A stretch of DNA of 64,000 nucleotides from Sphingomonas sp. YR710 (GTDB taxonomy: Bacteria; Pseudomonadota; Alphaproteobacteria; Sphingomonadales; Sphingomonadaceae), in the NCBI RefSeq assembly GCF_900101455.1, contig NZ_FMZJ01000002.1, positions 372,001 to 436,000 on the forward strand, in the 5' to 3' direction. The notes under the pieces were generated by a model. It did not search any database, was not told where the DNA came from, and worked only from the letters and a program-made list of their open reading frames with translations. The position numbers were made by a program, and so were the translations under genes. Below are positions 9,632 to 17,624 of the stretch, piece after piece; within the stretch, counting starts at the first letter, position 1; the number at the start of each line of letters is the position of its first letter.

Positions 9632-9799
9632 ATGGCTAAGCCGACCACCGTAAAGATCAGGCTCGTCAGCTCGGCGGACACGGGCTTCTTCTATGTCACC
9701 AAGAAGAATCCGCGCACCCAGACCGAGAAGCTGAGCTTCAACAAATATGATCCCGTCGTGCGTAAGCATGTCGCGTTCAAGGAAGCGAAGATCAAGTAA
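9632..9799 (+). CDS. rpmG: 50S ribosomal protein L33
   Basis: A 55-aa large-subunit ribosomal protein. The sequence [14 protein letters not shown]... with YVTKKNPR and [14 protein letters not shown] is typical L33. It contains no cysteine, so it is the zinc-free (C-minus) form. The start is the ATG giving MAKPTT; the frame extends upstream through the attenuator and is discarded. A strong terminator follows 40 bp downstream. Confidence 0.97.
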   Translation: MAKPTTVKIRLVSSADTGFFYVTKKNPRTQTEKLSFNKYDPVVRKHVAFKEAKIK

Positions 9800-9838
9800 A
9801 GGTTGCCGGCGCCGTCTGGCGCGGGCTGCAATGTCGCC

Positions 9839-9869
9839 GACGCCCGCCATCAGGCGGGCGTCATTTTTT
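9839..9869 (+). terminator. Rho-independent terminator of rpmG
   Basis: A 10-bp perfect stem GACGCCCGCC/GGCGGGCGTC (9839-9848 with 9853-9862, loop ATCA) followed by ATTTTTT. It ends rpmG and sits 8 bp before the stop of the convergent divK gene. Confidence 0.9.
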
Positions 9870-9876
9870 GTGTCCG

Positions 9877-10278
9877 CTACACGCCCGAAACGACAGTGAC
9901 GTTCTGGCCCAGCGTGCCCAGCAATCCTTCAACCGACGAGATGAACCGGGCGACCGATATCGGCTTCGCCACATAGGCATCCGCCCCCGCATCGCGAACA
10001 CGGGCTTCGTCGCCCTTTCCCGCATAAGCGGTGACCGCCATGATCGGGATGTGGCGCAGCCCGTTGTCCGACTTCATCTGACGGATGAGATCGATGCCGC
10101 TGATGTGCGGCAACTGGATATCCATGATCACAAGATCGGGAATGAACGCGCTGATGCGGCTTACAGCCTCCCGCGCATCGCCAACCGCCTCAACCTCCAC
10201 GCCATGTGCTTGCAGCAAATCCCGAAACAGGCGTAGATTCAGTTCATTGTCCTCGACAATCGCAACTTTTTTGGTCAC
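9877..10278 (-). CDS. divK: Single-domain response regulator, DivK orthologue
   Basis: A stand-alone receiver domain of 133 aa. The sequence from TKKVAIVEDNELN through MDIQLPHISGIDLIRQMK to AVTAYAGKGDEARVRDAGADAYVAKPISV follows Caulobacter DivK closely. Phospho-acceptor Asp53, acidic pocket Glu9/Asp10, the T/S residue in VTAYA and Lys in AKPIS are all present. DivK controls cell-cycle kinases (DivJ, PleC, DivL to CtrA). I choose GTG 10278, with GGGAGG 11 nt upstream. It is divergent from the DUF3572 gene, with 36 bp between starts. Confidence 0.92.
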   Translation of the reverse strand: MTKKVAIVEDNELNLRLFRDLLQAHGVEVEAVGDAREAVSRISAFIPDLVIMDIQLPHISGIDLIRQMKSDNGLRHIPIMAVTAYAGKGDEARVRDAGADAYVAKPISVARFISSVEGLLGTLGQNVTVVSGV

Positions 10279-10314
10279 CGCGATATTCACCTCCCGTTCA
10301 GCAGAGCTTAGGCG

Positions 10315-10611
10315 ATGTCCAGCACTGATACAAATATTCTGAAAAATCGGGGAGTTGACCCCGCTCGGGCGGCCATAATCGCACTGTCTGCGCTCGTCTG
10401 GATCCTCGAACAGCCGACGCGCGCGCATCGCCTGCTCGATCTGACCGGGCTGTCCCCGCAGGAGTTGCGCGCTCGCGCCGCCGATCCGGCGCTGCAGGCG
10501 GCGATCCTCAATTTTCTTGGTAATCATGAGCCGGATCTGATCGCATGCGCGGCCGCGATCGGCCATGATCCGGCTGAACTCATCCAGGCGCGGGATCTGC
10601 TCGAATCATGA
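10315..10611 (+). CDS. DUF3572 family protein
   Basis: A 98-aa small helical protein. Segments such as AIIALSALVWILEQPTRAHRLL and AILNFLGNHEPDLIACA match the alphaproteobacterial DUF3572 family, which often sits beside divK. No catalytic motif or known function. Its stop overlaps the next start (ATGA), so it is coupled to the HAD gene. Confidence 0.85.
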   Translation: MSSTDTNILKNRGVDPARAAIIALSALVWILEQPTRAHRLLDLTGLSPQELRARAADPALQAAILNFLGNHEPDLIACAAAIGHDPAELIQARDLLES

Positions 10612-11225
10612 AACGACCTTTGCTCATTACCGATTGTGACGAAGTTCTGCTGCATATGGCCGGTCCGTTCAGCCAATGGCTGGATGAAGCCCATGCGATC
10701 GAACTGGCGCTGGAGGTCGAGGATTTCGGCCACGGCCTGAAGCGGCGATCGGACGGCCGGGCCGTCGAAGCCGAACATATCTGGCCGCTGCTCGAAGCGT
10801 TTTTCACCACGGAAATGCATCGGCAGACATTGGCGCCGCATGCCGATACCGCCCTCGCCACGATTTCGGAGGTGGCGGATATCGTCGTCCTGACCAATTT
10901 GACCGATGGATTCCATTCGTCGCGTATTGCGCAGCTCGATGCCCATGGCATCCGCCACCGCGTCATCTGCAATCAGGGCGGCAAGGGAAAGCCCGTCGCC
11001 GATCTGATCGCGCAATATGATCCGTCGGTTGCGGTGTTCGTCGACGATCTTGCCCAGCATCACAGCTCGGTCGCCGAACATGCGCCCGACGTCTGGCGGT
11101 TGCACATGGTGGCCGAGCCGCGAGTCGCGGCGCATCGGCCGAAGGCATCCGAAGCGCATGCCAGGATCGATACGTGGCACGATGCCTTGCCATGGGTGAT
11201 GGCGCGTTTCGCGGACGCAGCTTGA
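10608..11225 (+). CDS. HAD-superfamily hydrolase
   Basis: A 205-aa protein with HAD landmarks: motif I DCDEVLL (nucleophile position Asp then Asp two residues later), motif II region VLTNLTDG, the Lys of GKGKPVADL and motif III DDLAQHHSSV. The substrate is unknown. It is translationally coupled to the DUF3572 gene, suggesting a shared role. Confidence 0.85.
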   Translation: MKRPLLITDCDEVLLHMAGPFSQWLDEAHAIELALEVEDFGHGLKRRSDGRAVEAEHIWPLLEAFFTTEMHRQTLAPHADTALATISEVADIVVLTNLTDGFHSSRIAQLDAHGIRHRVICNQGGKGKPVADLIAQYDPSVAVFVDDLAQHHSSVAEHAPDVWRLHMVAEPRVAAHRPKASEAHARIDTWHDALPWVMARFADAA

Positions 11226-11256
11226 CCTCGAGCCCCTTCAAACGCCAAGTAGCCCC

Positions 11257-11721
11257 ATGACGATCGCACAACGCCTCATCGACCTTGGTATCATCCTTCC
11301 TCAACCCGCGGCGCCGGTCGCGGCTTATGTTCCGACCGTAGAGATTGGCGGTCTGCTTCATATTTCGGGCCAATTGCCGTTTCGCGAGGATGGCTCGCTG
11401 ATGACCGGGCGGATGGGCGAGGCGGTGGATATGGACGAAGGCGCTGAAGCGGCACGCCGCTGCGCGATCATGCTGCTGGCCCAGATGCAGGCCGCGCTGG
11501 GCGATCTCGACCGGGTCGTCCGGATCGTCAAACTTGGGGCGTTCATTTCCTCCACCGCGGATTTTACCGGCCAGCCGAAAGTTGCAAATGGCGCCTCCGA
11601 ACTGATGCAGGCGGTGTTCGGCGAGGCCGGGCGCCACGCGCGCAGCGCGGTCGGCGTGCCGGTTCTGCCGCTCGGCGCGGTTGTTGAAATCGATGGCATT
11701 GTCGCCGTTCGCCCTGCTTGA
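11257..11721 (+). CDS. RidA/YjgF family protein
   Basis: A 154-aa member of the RidA-like family (enamine/imine deaminases and relatives). Seen are the conserved LLHISGQLPF segment and the C-terminal HARSAVGVPVLPLGAVVEID block with the Arg expected in the active cleft. It is longer than canonical RidA (about 130 aa), as in the second-subgroup family found in proteobacteria. It overlaps the next gene by 29 nt. Confidence 0.88.
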   Translation: MTIAQRLIDLGIILPQPAAPVAAYVPTVEIGGLLHISGQLPFREDGSLMTGRMGEAVDMDEGAEAARRCAIMLLAQMQAALGDLDRVVRIVKLGAFISSTADFTGQPKVANGASELMQAVFGEAGRHARSAVGVPVLPLGAVVEIDGIVAVRPA

Positions 11722-12460
11722 TCGTTTCCGGTTCCCCATACCGGACCAGCGCCGCGTGGCGTTCCTTGCCCGCACGCCTTATGCCCATCGCGGCCTGCAT
11801 GGCACGCGCCTCGTGGAGAATAGCCGCGCGGCGATCGGTGCGGCGGCCGAGGCCGGCTATGGCATCGAACTCGATGTCCAGTTCAGCCTCGATGGATCCG
11901 CTTATGTCTTCCACGATTCGTCGCTCGAGCGACTGACCGGCACGCAGGGACAGTTGCGTCACAAAACCAGCCGTGACCTGTCGGAGATCACTCTGAAAGG
12001 TACCGATGAGACGATTCCCAAGCTCGACGAGATATTGCGGCTGATCAACGGGCGGGTGCCGGTGCTGATCGAACTCAAGGCGATCGAAGGCCATGTGTCG
12101 CAACTGTGCGTGGCCGTGCGCCACGCGCTGGAGGGCTATCGCGGAGAGGCCGCGATCATGTCGCTGCATGGTGAAGTCTCGCGCTGGTTTGCGGCCCATG
12201 GCGAAAAGATCGTGCGCGGCCTGATCCTGTCCGAAAACAGCGAATATGGTCGGGAAGAAGGCGCCGAGCAGCGCAAGGCCGTATGGCGCGCCAAGCCCGA
12301 ATTCATTGCGATCGACATCGCCGACCTGCCGAGCCGTTTCACCGCGCGGCAACGCAAGCGCGGTATTCCGGTGCTGGCCTGGACGGTGCGCACCGCCGAG
12401 CAGCAGGCGCTGGCCGCGGTGCATGCCGATCAGATCATCTTCGAGGCGCCGGGATGGTAA
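11693..12460 (+). CDS. Glycerophosphodiester phosphodiesterase
   Basis: A 255-aa TIM-barrel phosphodiesterase releasing an alcohol and glycerol-3-phosphate from glycerophosphodiesters. The catalytic pattern is present: AHRGLH, GIELDVQFSLDG with the metal-binding Glu and Asp, and VFHDSSLERLTG. Later conserved blocks are VLIELK and VLAWTVRT. The start ATG 11693 (MALSPFALL) overlaps ridA. The stop overlaps the following start by 7 nt (ATGGTAA). Confidence 0.92.
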   Translation: MALSPFALLDRFRFPIPDQRRVAFLARTPYAHRGLHGTRLVENSRAAIGAAAEAGYGIELDVQFSLDGSAYVFHDSSLERLTGTQGQLRHKTSRDLSEITLKGTDETIPKLDEILRLINGRVPVLIELKAIEGHVSQLCVAVRHALEGYRGEAAIMSLHGEVSRWFAAHGEKIVRGLILSENSEYGREEGAEQRKAVWRAKPEFIAIDIADLPSRFTARQRKRGIPVLAWTVRTAEQQALAAVHADQIIFEAPGW

Positions 12461-13596
12461 GCGCACCCACCGCCCGTATGGCGGAGGGGATTGCGAGTTT
12501 TTCACAGGACGATTGGGATCGCTGTGCCGGCCATGCCAACCCCTTCGTCGGCCATGACTTCCTGTTGAGTCTCGAAGAATCCGGCAGCGCGATCGCGCGC
12601 GCCGGCTGGCAGCCGGTGCCGATTGTCATTGACGGTGCAGATGGCCGGCCGGCGGCGATTCTGCCCGCTTATGCCAAGAGCCACAGCCAGGGCGAATATG
12701 TGTTCGATCACAGCTGGGCCAATGCCTGGCAGCAGGCGGGCGGCGAATATTATCCCAAGTTGCAGATCGCCGTGCCGTTCAGCCCGGTGCCGGGCCCACG
12801 CGTGCTGACGCAGGATCCGGCGTTGGCGCCGGCGTTGCTCGCTGCCGCCGAAGCCGTCGTCCGCAACAACGGCCTGTCGTCGGCGCATGCCACATTCATC
12901 GAGCCCGCGCAGGTGCCGCTGTTCGAAGCCGCCGGCTGGCTGATCCGTACCGATCGCCAGTTCCACTGGACAAATCAGGGCTATGGCAGCTTCGACGATT
13001 TTCTGGACGTACTGGCGTCGCGGAAGCGCAAGGCGATCCGCAAGGAACGGGCCGCGGCGGTTGCGGGCCTTGAGATCGTGCATCTGACCGGTGCCGCGAT
13101 CGAGGAGCGGCATTGGGACGCCTTCTGGCATTTCTATCAGGATACCGGTGCGCGCAAATGGGGGCGGCCCTATCTGACGCGGCAGTTTTTCACGCTGATC
13201 GGTGAGCGCATGGCCGATCGGATCCTGCTGATCTTCGCGTTACGCGACGGCCGGCCGATTGCCGGTGCGCTCAACCTGATCGGGGCCGACACATTATATG
13301 GCCGCTATTGGGGCGCGGCCGAGGACGTGCCCTTCCTGCATTTCGAGCTTTGCTATTACCAGGCCATCGATGCCGCGATCGCGCGGGGACTGACCCGGGT
13401 CGAGGCGGGGGCGCAGGGCGAGCACAAACTTGCGCGGGGCTATGAGCCCGTCCCGACCTGGTCGGCCCATTATATTCCCGATCGCAACTTTCGGAATGCT
13501 GTCGCCAATTATCTGGCGGCAGAGCGCGCCGCCGTAGCCGAGGATATCGCTATGCTCGACGAACTGACCCCGTTCAAGCGGCTCGACGGGCGCTGA
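12454..13596 (+). CDS. FemAB-like GNAT protein (COG3146 peptidogalycan-type family)
   Basis: A 380-aa protein of the DUF482/COG3146 family, related to FemAB/GNAT aminoacyltransferases. Typical segments are NPFVGHDFLLSLEESG at the N-terminus, RKRKAIRKERA mid-protein and LHFELCYYQAIDAAIARGL near the end, followed by GAQGEHKLARGY. The biochemical substrate is not established. The ATG at 12454 is embedded in the GDPD stop region, so the two are co-translated. The longer frame back to 12283 is a shadow of GDPD. Confidence 0.88.
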   Translation: MVSAPTARMAEGIASFSQDDWDRCAGHANPFVGHDFLLSLEESGSAIARAGWQPVPIVIDGADGRPAAILPAYAKSHSQGEYVFDHSWANAWQQAGGEYYPKLQIAVPFSPVPGPRVLTQDPALAPALLAAAEAVVRNNGLSSAHATFIEPAQVPLFEAAGWLIRTDRQFHWTNQGYGSFDDFLDVLASRKRKAIRKERAAAVAGLEIVHLTGAAIEERHWDAFWHFYQDTGARKWGRPYLTRQFFTLIGERMADRILLIFALRDGRPIAGALNLIGADTLYGRYWGAAEDVPFLHFELCYYQAIDAAIARGLTRVEAGAQGEHKLARGYEPVPTWSAHYIPDRNFRNAVANYLAAERAAVAEDIAMLDELTPFKRLDGR

Positions 13597-13885
13597 GCGC
13601 CAGCACGGCGCGCGCCTGTCGTTGCGCCTCAATGATTTCGCGTGCTGTCATGTCCTCGGCGATTTCGGCACGGCATTCCATCGCGCGGGCATTGCCGGCG
13701 AGGGCCGCGATGTTGAACCATTTGTGCGCTGAGATAAGATCGAGTGGGCAACCGTCGATCCCGGCCGAATAAGCGATACCCAGATCGAAGCAGGCATCGC
13801 TATTGCCCGCCATTGCATCGCGCATCCGCGATTCCCTGAAGAATTCTTCCGTCCGAAATCCATGTCCCATGACGTACAGCTCCAC
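13574..13885 (-). CDS. Small SEL1-like repeat protein
   Basis: A 103-aa protein with one or two SEL1-like helical repeats, seen as MAGNSDACFDLGIAYSAG and DLISAHKWFNIAALAGNARAMECRAEIAEDM. The start is either 13885 (MELYVMG) or the ATG five residues later. The 3' end overlaps the convergent GNAT gene by 23 nt. Function unknown; such proteins usually mediate protein contacts. Confidence 0.75.
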   Translation of the reverse strand: MELYVMGHGFRTEEFFRESRMRDAMAGNSDACFDLGIAYSAGIDGCPLDLISAHKWFNIAALAGNARAMECRAEIAEDMTAREIIEAQRQARAVLALSARRAA

Positions 13886-13988
13886 TGTCCTGCGGAACGG
13901 TCGGCAAGGAATGTGATGCGAACCCGCCGCCGTCCCGAAAGGGTTAACGACGCGGCCACCGCGTTTTTTAGCGTCTTTCTGGAATCGA

Positions 13989-14834
13989 TTACGCGGGCTC
14001 GACGCTGAGATTGTCGATCAGCCGTGTGCGCCCCAAAGTCGCCGCGGCGAGTAGCCGCGCGGGCTTCGTCAACTGATCGAGCGGCTCAAGCGTGTCGGCA
14101 TCGCACAAGGCGACATAATCGATCGGGGTGAAGCCCGCGTCGGCGAGCTTGCGCCGGGCGATATCGAGTGTCGCCGCGACATCTGCACCCCGCACGATGG
14201 CCGCGGCGGCCTCGCCCAGCGCGCGCGGCAGCTGGCGTGCGGTCGTCCGTTCGTCGGTGCTCAGATAGGCGTTGCGCGACGACAGCGCCAAGCCGTCGTC
14301 ATCGCGCTGGATCGGCACGCCGACGATCTCCACATCGATATCGAGATCCGAAACCAGCCGCCGGATCACGGCAAGCTGCTGGAAATCCTTCTCGCCAAAG
14401 AAAGCGACGTCCGGATCGACCTGCAGCAGCAACTTGGCAACGACCGTTGCCACGCCGGAAAAATGGCCAGGCCGTGCGGCACCGTCCCAGCGTTCGCTTA
14501 CGCCGCCGACGGTGATGCTCGTCGCAAATCCGGACGGGTACATTGTGCCGACATCCGGCGCCCACAACAGCGCCGCCCCCGCCTGAACCAGCAAGGCCGA
14601 ATCGGCGGCCTCGCGCCGCGGATAGGCATCGAGATCCTCATGCGGCCCGAACTGGGTAGGATTGACGAAGATCGAAACGACCACCTGCAGGCCTCGCCGG
14701 CGGGCGGCGTCGACCAGAGCGATATGCCCGGCATGCAAGGCGCCCATTGTCGGCACCAGAGCAATGCCGGCACCCTCGGCCCGCAACCCGCGGACGGCGT
14801 CACGAAGATCGGCTATGTTCCGAACGGTCTTCAC
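13989..14834 (-). CDS. panC: Pantothenate synthetase
   Basis: PanC joins pantoate and beta-alanine with ATP to make pantothenate, precursor of CoA. The 281-aa sequence has the HIGH-like element PTMGALHAGH, the pantoate-site block SIFVNPTQFGPHEDLDAYPR, FFGEKDFQQL and the SSRNAYLS signature. It is divergent from mipZ across about 90 bp. No panB or panD is in the window. Confidence 0.97.
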   Translation of the reverse strand: MKTVRNIADLRDAVRGLRAEGAGIALVPTMGALHAGHIALVDAARRRGLQVVVSIFVNPTQFGPHEDLDAYPRREAADSALLVQAGAALLWAPDVGTMYPSGFATSITVGGVSERWDGAARPGHFSGVATVVAKLLLQVDPDVAFFGEKDFQQLAVIRRLVSDLDIDVEIVGVPIQRDDDGLALSSRNAYLSTDERTTARQLPRALGEAAAAIVRGADVAATLDIARRKLADAGFTPIDYVALCDADTLEPLDQLTKPARLLAAATLGRTRLIDNLSVEPA

Positions 14835-14926
14835 GGTTTATATGCCTCGATAGAGCGCGAGTTGTTCCTTTGCGGAAGGGGACGCCCGGAATCAAGCGAT
14901 CCGCGCCGGTTGGGGGTCTGGAAGTT

Positions 14927-15718
14927 TTGGCAAACGGTCATCTCATTGTATTTGCTAATGAAAAAGGTGGGTCTGGTAAATCGACAACCTCGGTTCACGT
15001 GGCCGTGGCGCTGGCGGCGGCCGGCAAGAAGATCGCCGCGCTCGATCTCGATACCCGCCAGCGGACATTGGGCCGCTATTTGGAAAACCGTGCGGCTACG
15101 GCGCGGCGGACGGGCCATGAGCTGGCCATGCCGGATTTCGATACATTCGATCCCGCCCGCGATCCGGACATCAAACGCCGGATTTCGACGCTGCTGGCGC
15201 AATATGAGATTGTGGTCGTCGATACGCCGGGTCGCGACGATGTCTATACGCGCGCGGTGATTGAACAGGCCGATACGCTTGTCACGCCGATCAACGACAG
15301 CTTCATCGATCTCGATCTGATCGGGCAGGTCGATCCTGAGAGCTTCAAGGTGCGGCGGCCGAGCTTCTATGCCGAACTGGTGTGGGAAGCGCGCAAGACG
15401 CGCGCGCGCACCGACGGCGGCACGGTCGACTGGATCGTCATGCGCAACCGGCTCCAGCATCTCGAGGCGCGCAACATGCGGCGCGTGGCCGATGCGCTCG
15501 CCGATCTGTCGAAGCGCGTGGGTTTTCGGGTGATCCCGGGGCTGTCCGAGCGCGTGATCTACCGCGAATTGTTTCCCAAGGGGCTGACCCTGCTCGACCT
15601 GAAGGCGCTGGGTGCCGATGCCGGGCTCGGTCACATCGCCGCGCGGCAGGAATTGCGTGAGATGATCGCCGGCCTCGCGCTCTCGCAATGGCCGCAGCAT
15701 CAGGCGGCTGCCAGATGA
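14927..15718 (+). CDS. mipZ: Division-plane positioning ATPase MipZ
   Basis: A ParA-type ATPase of 263 aa that forms a gradient around ParB-bound origins and blocks FtsZ assembly near the poles in alphaproteobacteria. It has a deviant Walker A (NEKGGSGKST, signature Lys13), DLDTRQRTLGRY, IVVVDTPG (Walker B) and the MipZ-specific C-terminal block LSERVIYRELFPKGLTLLDL. The start is uncertain: the frame has no convenient ATG, and TTG 14927 (MANGHLIVF) with upstream GGGGG fits the family best. Its stop overlaps the J-domain start (ATGA). Confidence 0.9.
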   Translation: MANGHLIVFANEKGGSGKSTTSVHVAVALAAAGKKIAALDLDTRQRTLGRYLENRAATARRTGHELAMPDFDTFDPARDPDIKRRISTLLAQYEIVVVDTPGRDDVYTRAVIEQADTLVTPINDSFIDLDLIGQVDPESFKVRRPSFYAELVWEARKTRARTDGGTVDWIVMRNRLQHLEARNMRRVADALADLSKRVGFRVIPGLSERVIYRELFPKGLTLLDLKALGADAGLGHIAARQELREMIAGLALSQWPQHQAAAR

Positions 15719-16143
15719 TCCTTGCGCTGCTGGCGGCTGCCGGCCTCGCTTATTGGATGTGGCGGCGGGGGGAACTGGCCTGGCTCAACATCAATTATGT
15801 GCTCGCGGGCGCAGCGGCGCTGGCGGGCATCTGGGTGCTTCTGCGCGGCGAGCTGCTCGCGGTGCCGTTGCTGCTCGGGGTTGCCGGTTATTGGTATGCG
15901 GGCCGCAAGAAGCCGATCCGCTTTGCCCGCACGCCGCGCCCGTCGCCGACGATGCCGAGCGACGAAGCTTGTCGCGTGCTCGACATCCCGGCCGGCGCCG
16001 ATGCCGAAACCATCCGGGCAGCGCACCGCCGGCTCGTCAATCGCGTCCATCCCGATCGCGGCGGATCGAGCGATCTCGCTGCGCGAGTCAATATGGCGCG
16101 GGACACCTTGCTGGCGGAACTCGATCGGCCGCAACACCGTTGA
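15715..16143 (+). CDS. Membrane-anchored J-domain (DnaJ-like) protein
   Basis: A 142-aa protein with two to three hydrophobic segments in the first 65 residues (LALLAAAGLAYWMW, YVLAGAAALAGIWVLL, AVPLLLGVAGYWYA) and a C-terminal J domain. The HPD tripeptide is in RVHPDRGG, so it should stimulate DnaK ATPase, recruiting it to the membrane. Translational coupling to mipZ (4-nt overlap) is worth noting. Confidence 0.88.
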   Translation: MILALLAAAGLAYWMWRRGELAWLNINYVLAGAAALAGIWVLLRGELLAVPLLLGVAGYWYAGRKKPIRFARTPRPSPTMPSDEACRVLDIPAGADAETIRAAHRRLVNRVHPDRGGSSDLAARVNMARDTLLAELDRPQHR

Positions 16144-16201
16144 TCCGGAAGAGGATTCACCGCTTCCTGTGATCCGGTTCAATCCACTTCTGGAGACTAT
16201 C

Positions 16202-17584
16202 TTGACCCATCGTTTCGATCCGACATCACTACGCGAATATGACATCAGAGGAATCGTCGGGAAGGCCCTGGGCCCGGCGGATGCGGTGGCGATCGGGCGC
16301 AGCTTTGCAACGGCGGTGCGTCGTGCCGGCGGCACACGCGTGGCGGTGGGCTATGATGGGCGCCTGTCGTCGCCGGTGCTGGAGGTCGCGCTGATCGAAG
16401 GCCTTACGCTGAGTGGAGTCGACGTCGTGCGCACGGGGCTGGGCCCGACGCCGATGCTCTATTATGCCGAGGCGATCCTGGAGGTGGATGGCGGGATCCA
16501 GATCACCGGCAGCCACAACCCGGCCGACTATAATGGCTTCAAGATGGTGCTGCAGCACAGCCCGTTCTTCGGCGACGATATCCAGTCGCTCGCGCGCATG
16601 GCCGAGGCCGGTGATTGGGAAGAGGGTGCGGGCACGGTTTCCAATGCCGACGTCATCGATCTGTATGTCGATCGGTTGCTTGAAAATTACGATGGCGGGG
16701 CGTTCCGGGTGGGCTGGGATGCCGGCAACGGCGCGGCCGGACCCGTCGTTGATAAGTTGATCAAGCGGCTACCCGGCGAACATCATGCGATCTTCACCGA
16801 GGTCGACGGCCGTTTTCCGAACCATCACCCCGATCCCACCGAAGAACGGAATCTCGCCGATCTGAAGGCGCTGGTGCGCGAAAGGAATCTTGATTTCGGC
16901 GTGGCCTTCGATGGCGATGGCGATCGCATCGGCGTCGTCGACGGGCTCGGTCGTGTCGTGTGGGGCGATCAGCTGCTTGCCATCCTGGCCGAGCCCGTGC
17001 TGAAGGCGCTTCCGGGCGCGACGATCGTCGGCGATGTGAAATGCAGCCAGGCCCTGTTCGATCGTGTCGCCGAACTGGGCGGAAAGCCGCTGATGTGGAA
17101 GACCGGCCATTCGCTGATGAAGGTCAAGATGAAGGAGGCCGATTCGCCGCTCGCCGGCGAGATGAGCGGCCACATCTTCTTCGGCTATGAATGGTATGGT
17201 TTCGACGACGCGCAATATGCGGCGATCCGGCTGATGCGCGCCGTGCGGTCGCTCGGCGGATCGCTGACCGCGATCCGCGATTCTATGCCGGCGATGATCA
17301 ACACGCCCGAACTGCGCTTTCAGGTTTCGGAAGCCCGCAAGTTCGCGGTGATCGATGAAGTGCTCGATCGGCTGGAGGAGAGCGGCGCCACGGTCGATCG
17401 CACCGATGGCGCGCGCGTCAACACGCCCGACGGCTGGTGGCTGCTGCGTGCATCAAACACCCAGGACGTGCTCGTGGCGCGCGCAGAGGCGAAGGATCAG
17501 GCGGGGCTCGACCGGCTGATGGCGCAGATCGATGCGCAGCTGGCGGCGTCGGGGCTGACGCGGGGCGAGCCGGCGGGGCACTGA
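16202..17584 (+). CDS. pgmG: Phosphomannomutase/phosphoglucomutase
   Basis: A 460-aa alpha-D-phosphohexomutase that interconverts hexose 6- and 1-phosphates, supplying nucleotide sugars for LPS and exopolysaccharide. The catalytic phosphoserine loop reads ITGSHNPADYNG, the metal loop is DGDGDRIG, the sugar-binding loop GEMSGHIFF, and the phosphate-contact loop near the C-terminus RASNTQDVL. It resembles the bifunctional PgmG of sphingan-producing Sphingomonas. The start is TTG 16202, with GGAG 6 nt before it; GTG 16169 is an alternative. Confidence 0.93.
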   Translation: MTHRFDPTSLREYDIRGIVGKALGPADAVAIGRSFATAVRRAGGTRVAVGYDGRLSSPVLEVALIEGLTLSGVDVVRTGLGPTPMLYYAEAILEVDGGIQITGSHNPADYNGFKMVLQHSPFFGDDIQSLARMAEAGDWEEGAGTVSNADVIDLYVDRLLENYDGGAFRVGWDAGNGAAGPVVDKLIKRLPGEHHAIFTEVDGRFPNHHPDPTEERNLADLKALVRERNLDFGVAFDGDGDRIGVVDGLGRVVWGDQLLAILAEPVLKALPGATIVGDVKCSQALFDRVAELGGKPLMWKTGHSLMKVKMKEADSPLAGEMSGHIFFGYEWYGFDDAQYAAIRLMRAVRSLGGSLTAIRDSMPAMINTPELRFQVSEARKFAVIDEVLDRLEESGATVDRTDGARVNTPDGWWLLRASNTQDVLVARAEAKDQAGLDRLMAQIDAQLAASGLTRGEPAGH

Positions 17585-17624
17585 TGGCGCCAGCTGCGCA
17601 TCGATCTGCGCCGCATCCGGGAGC

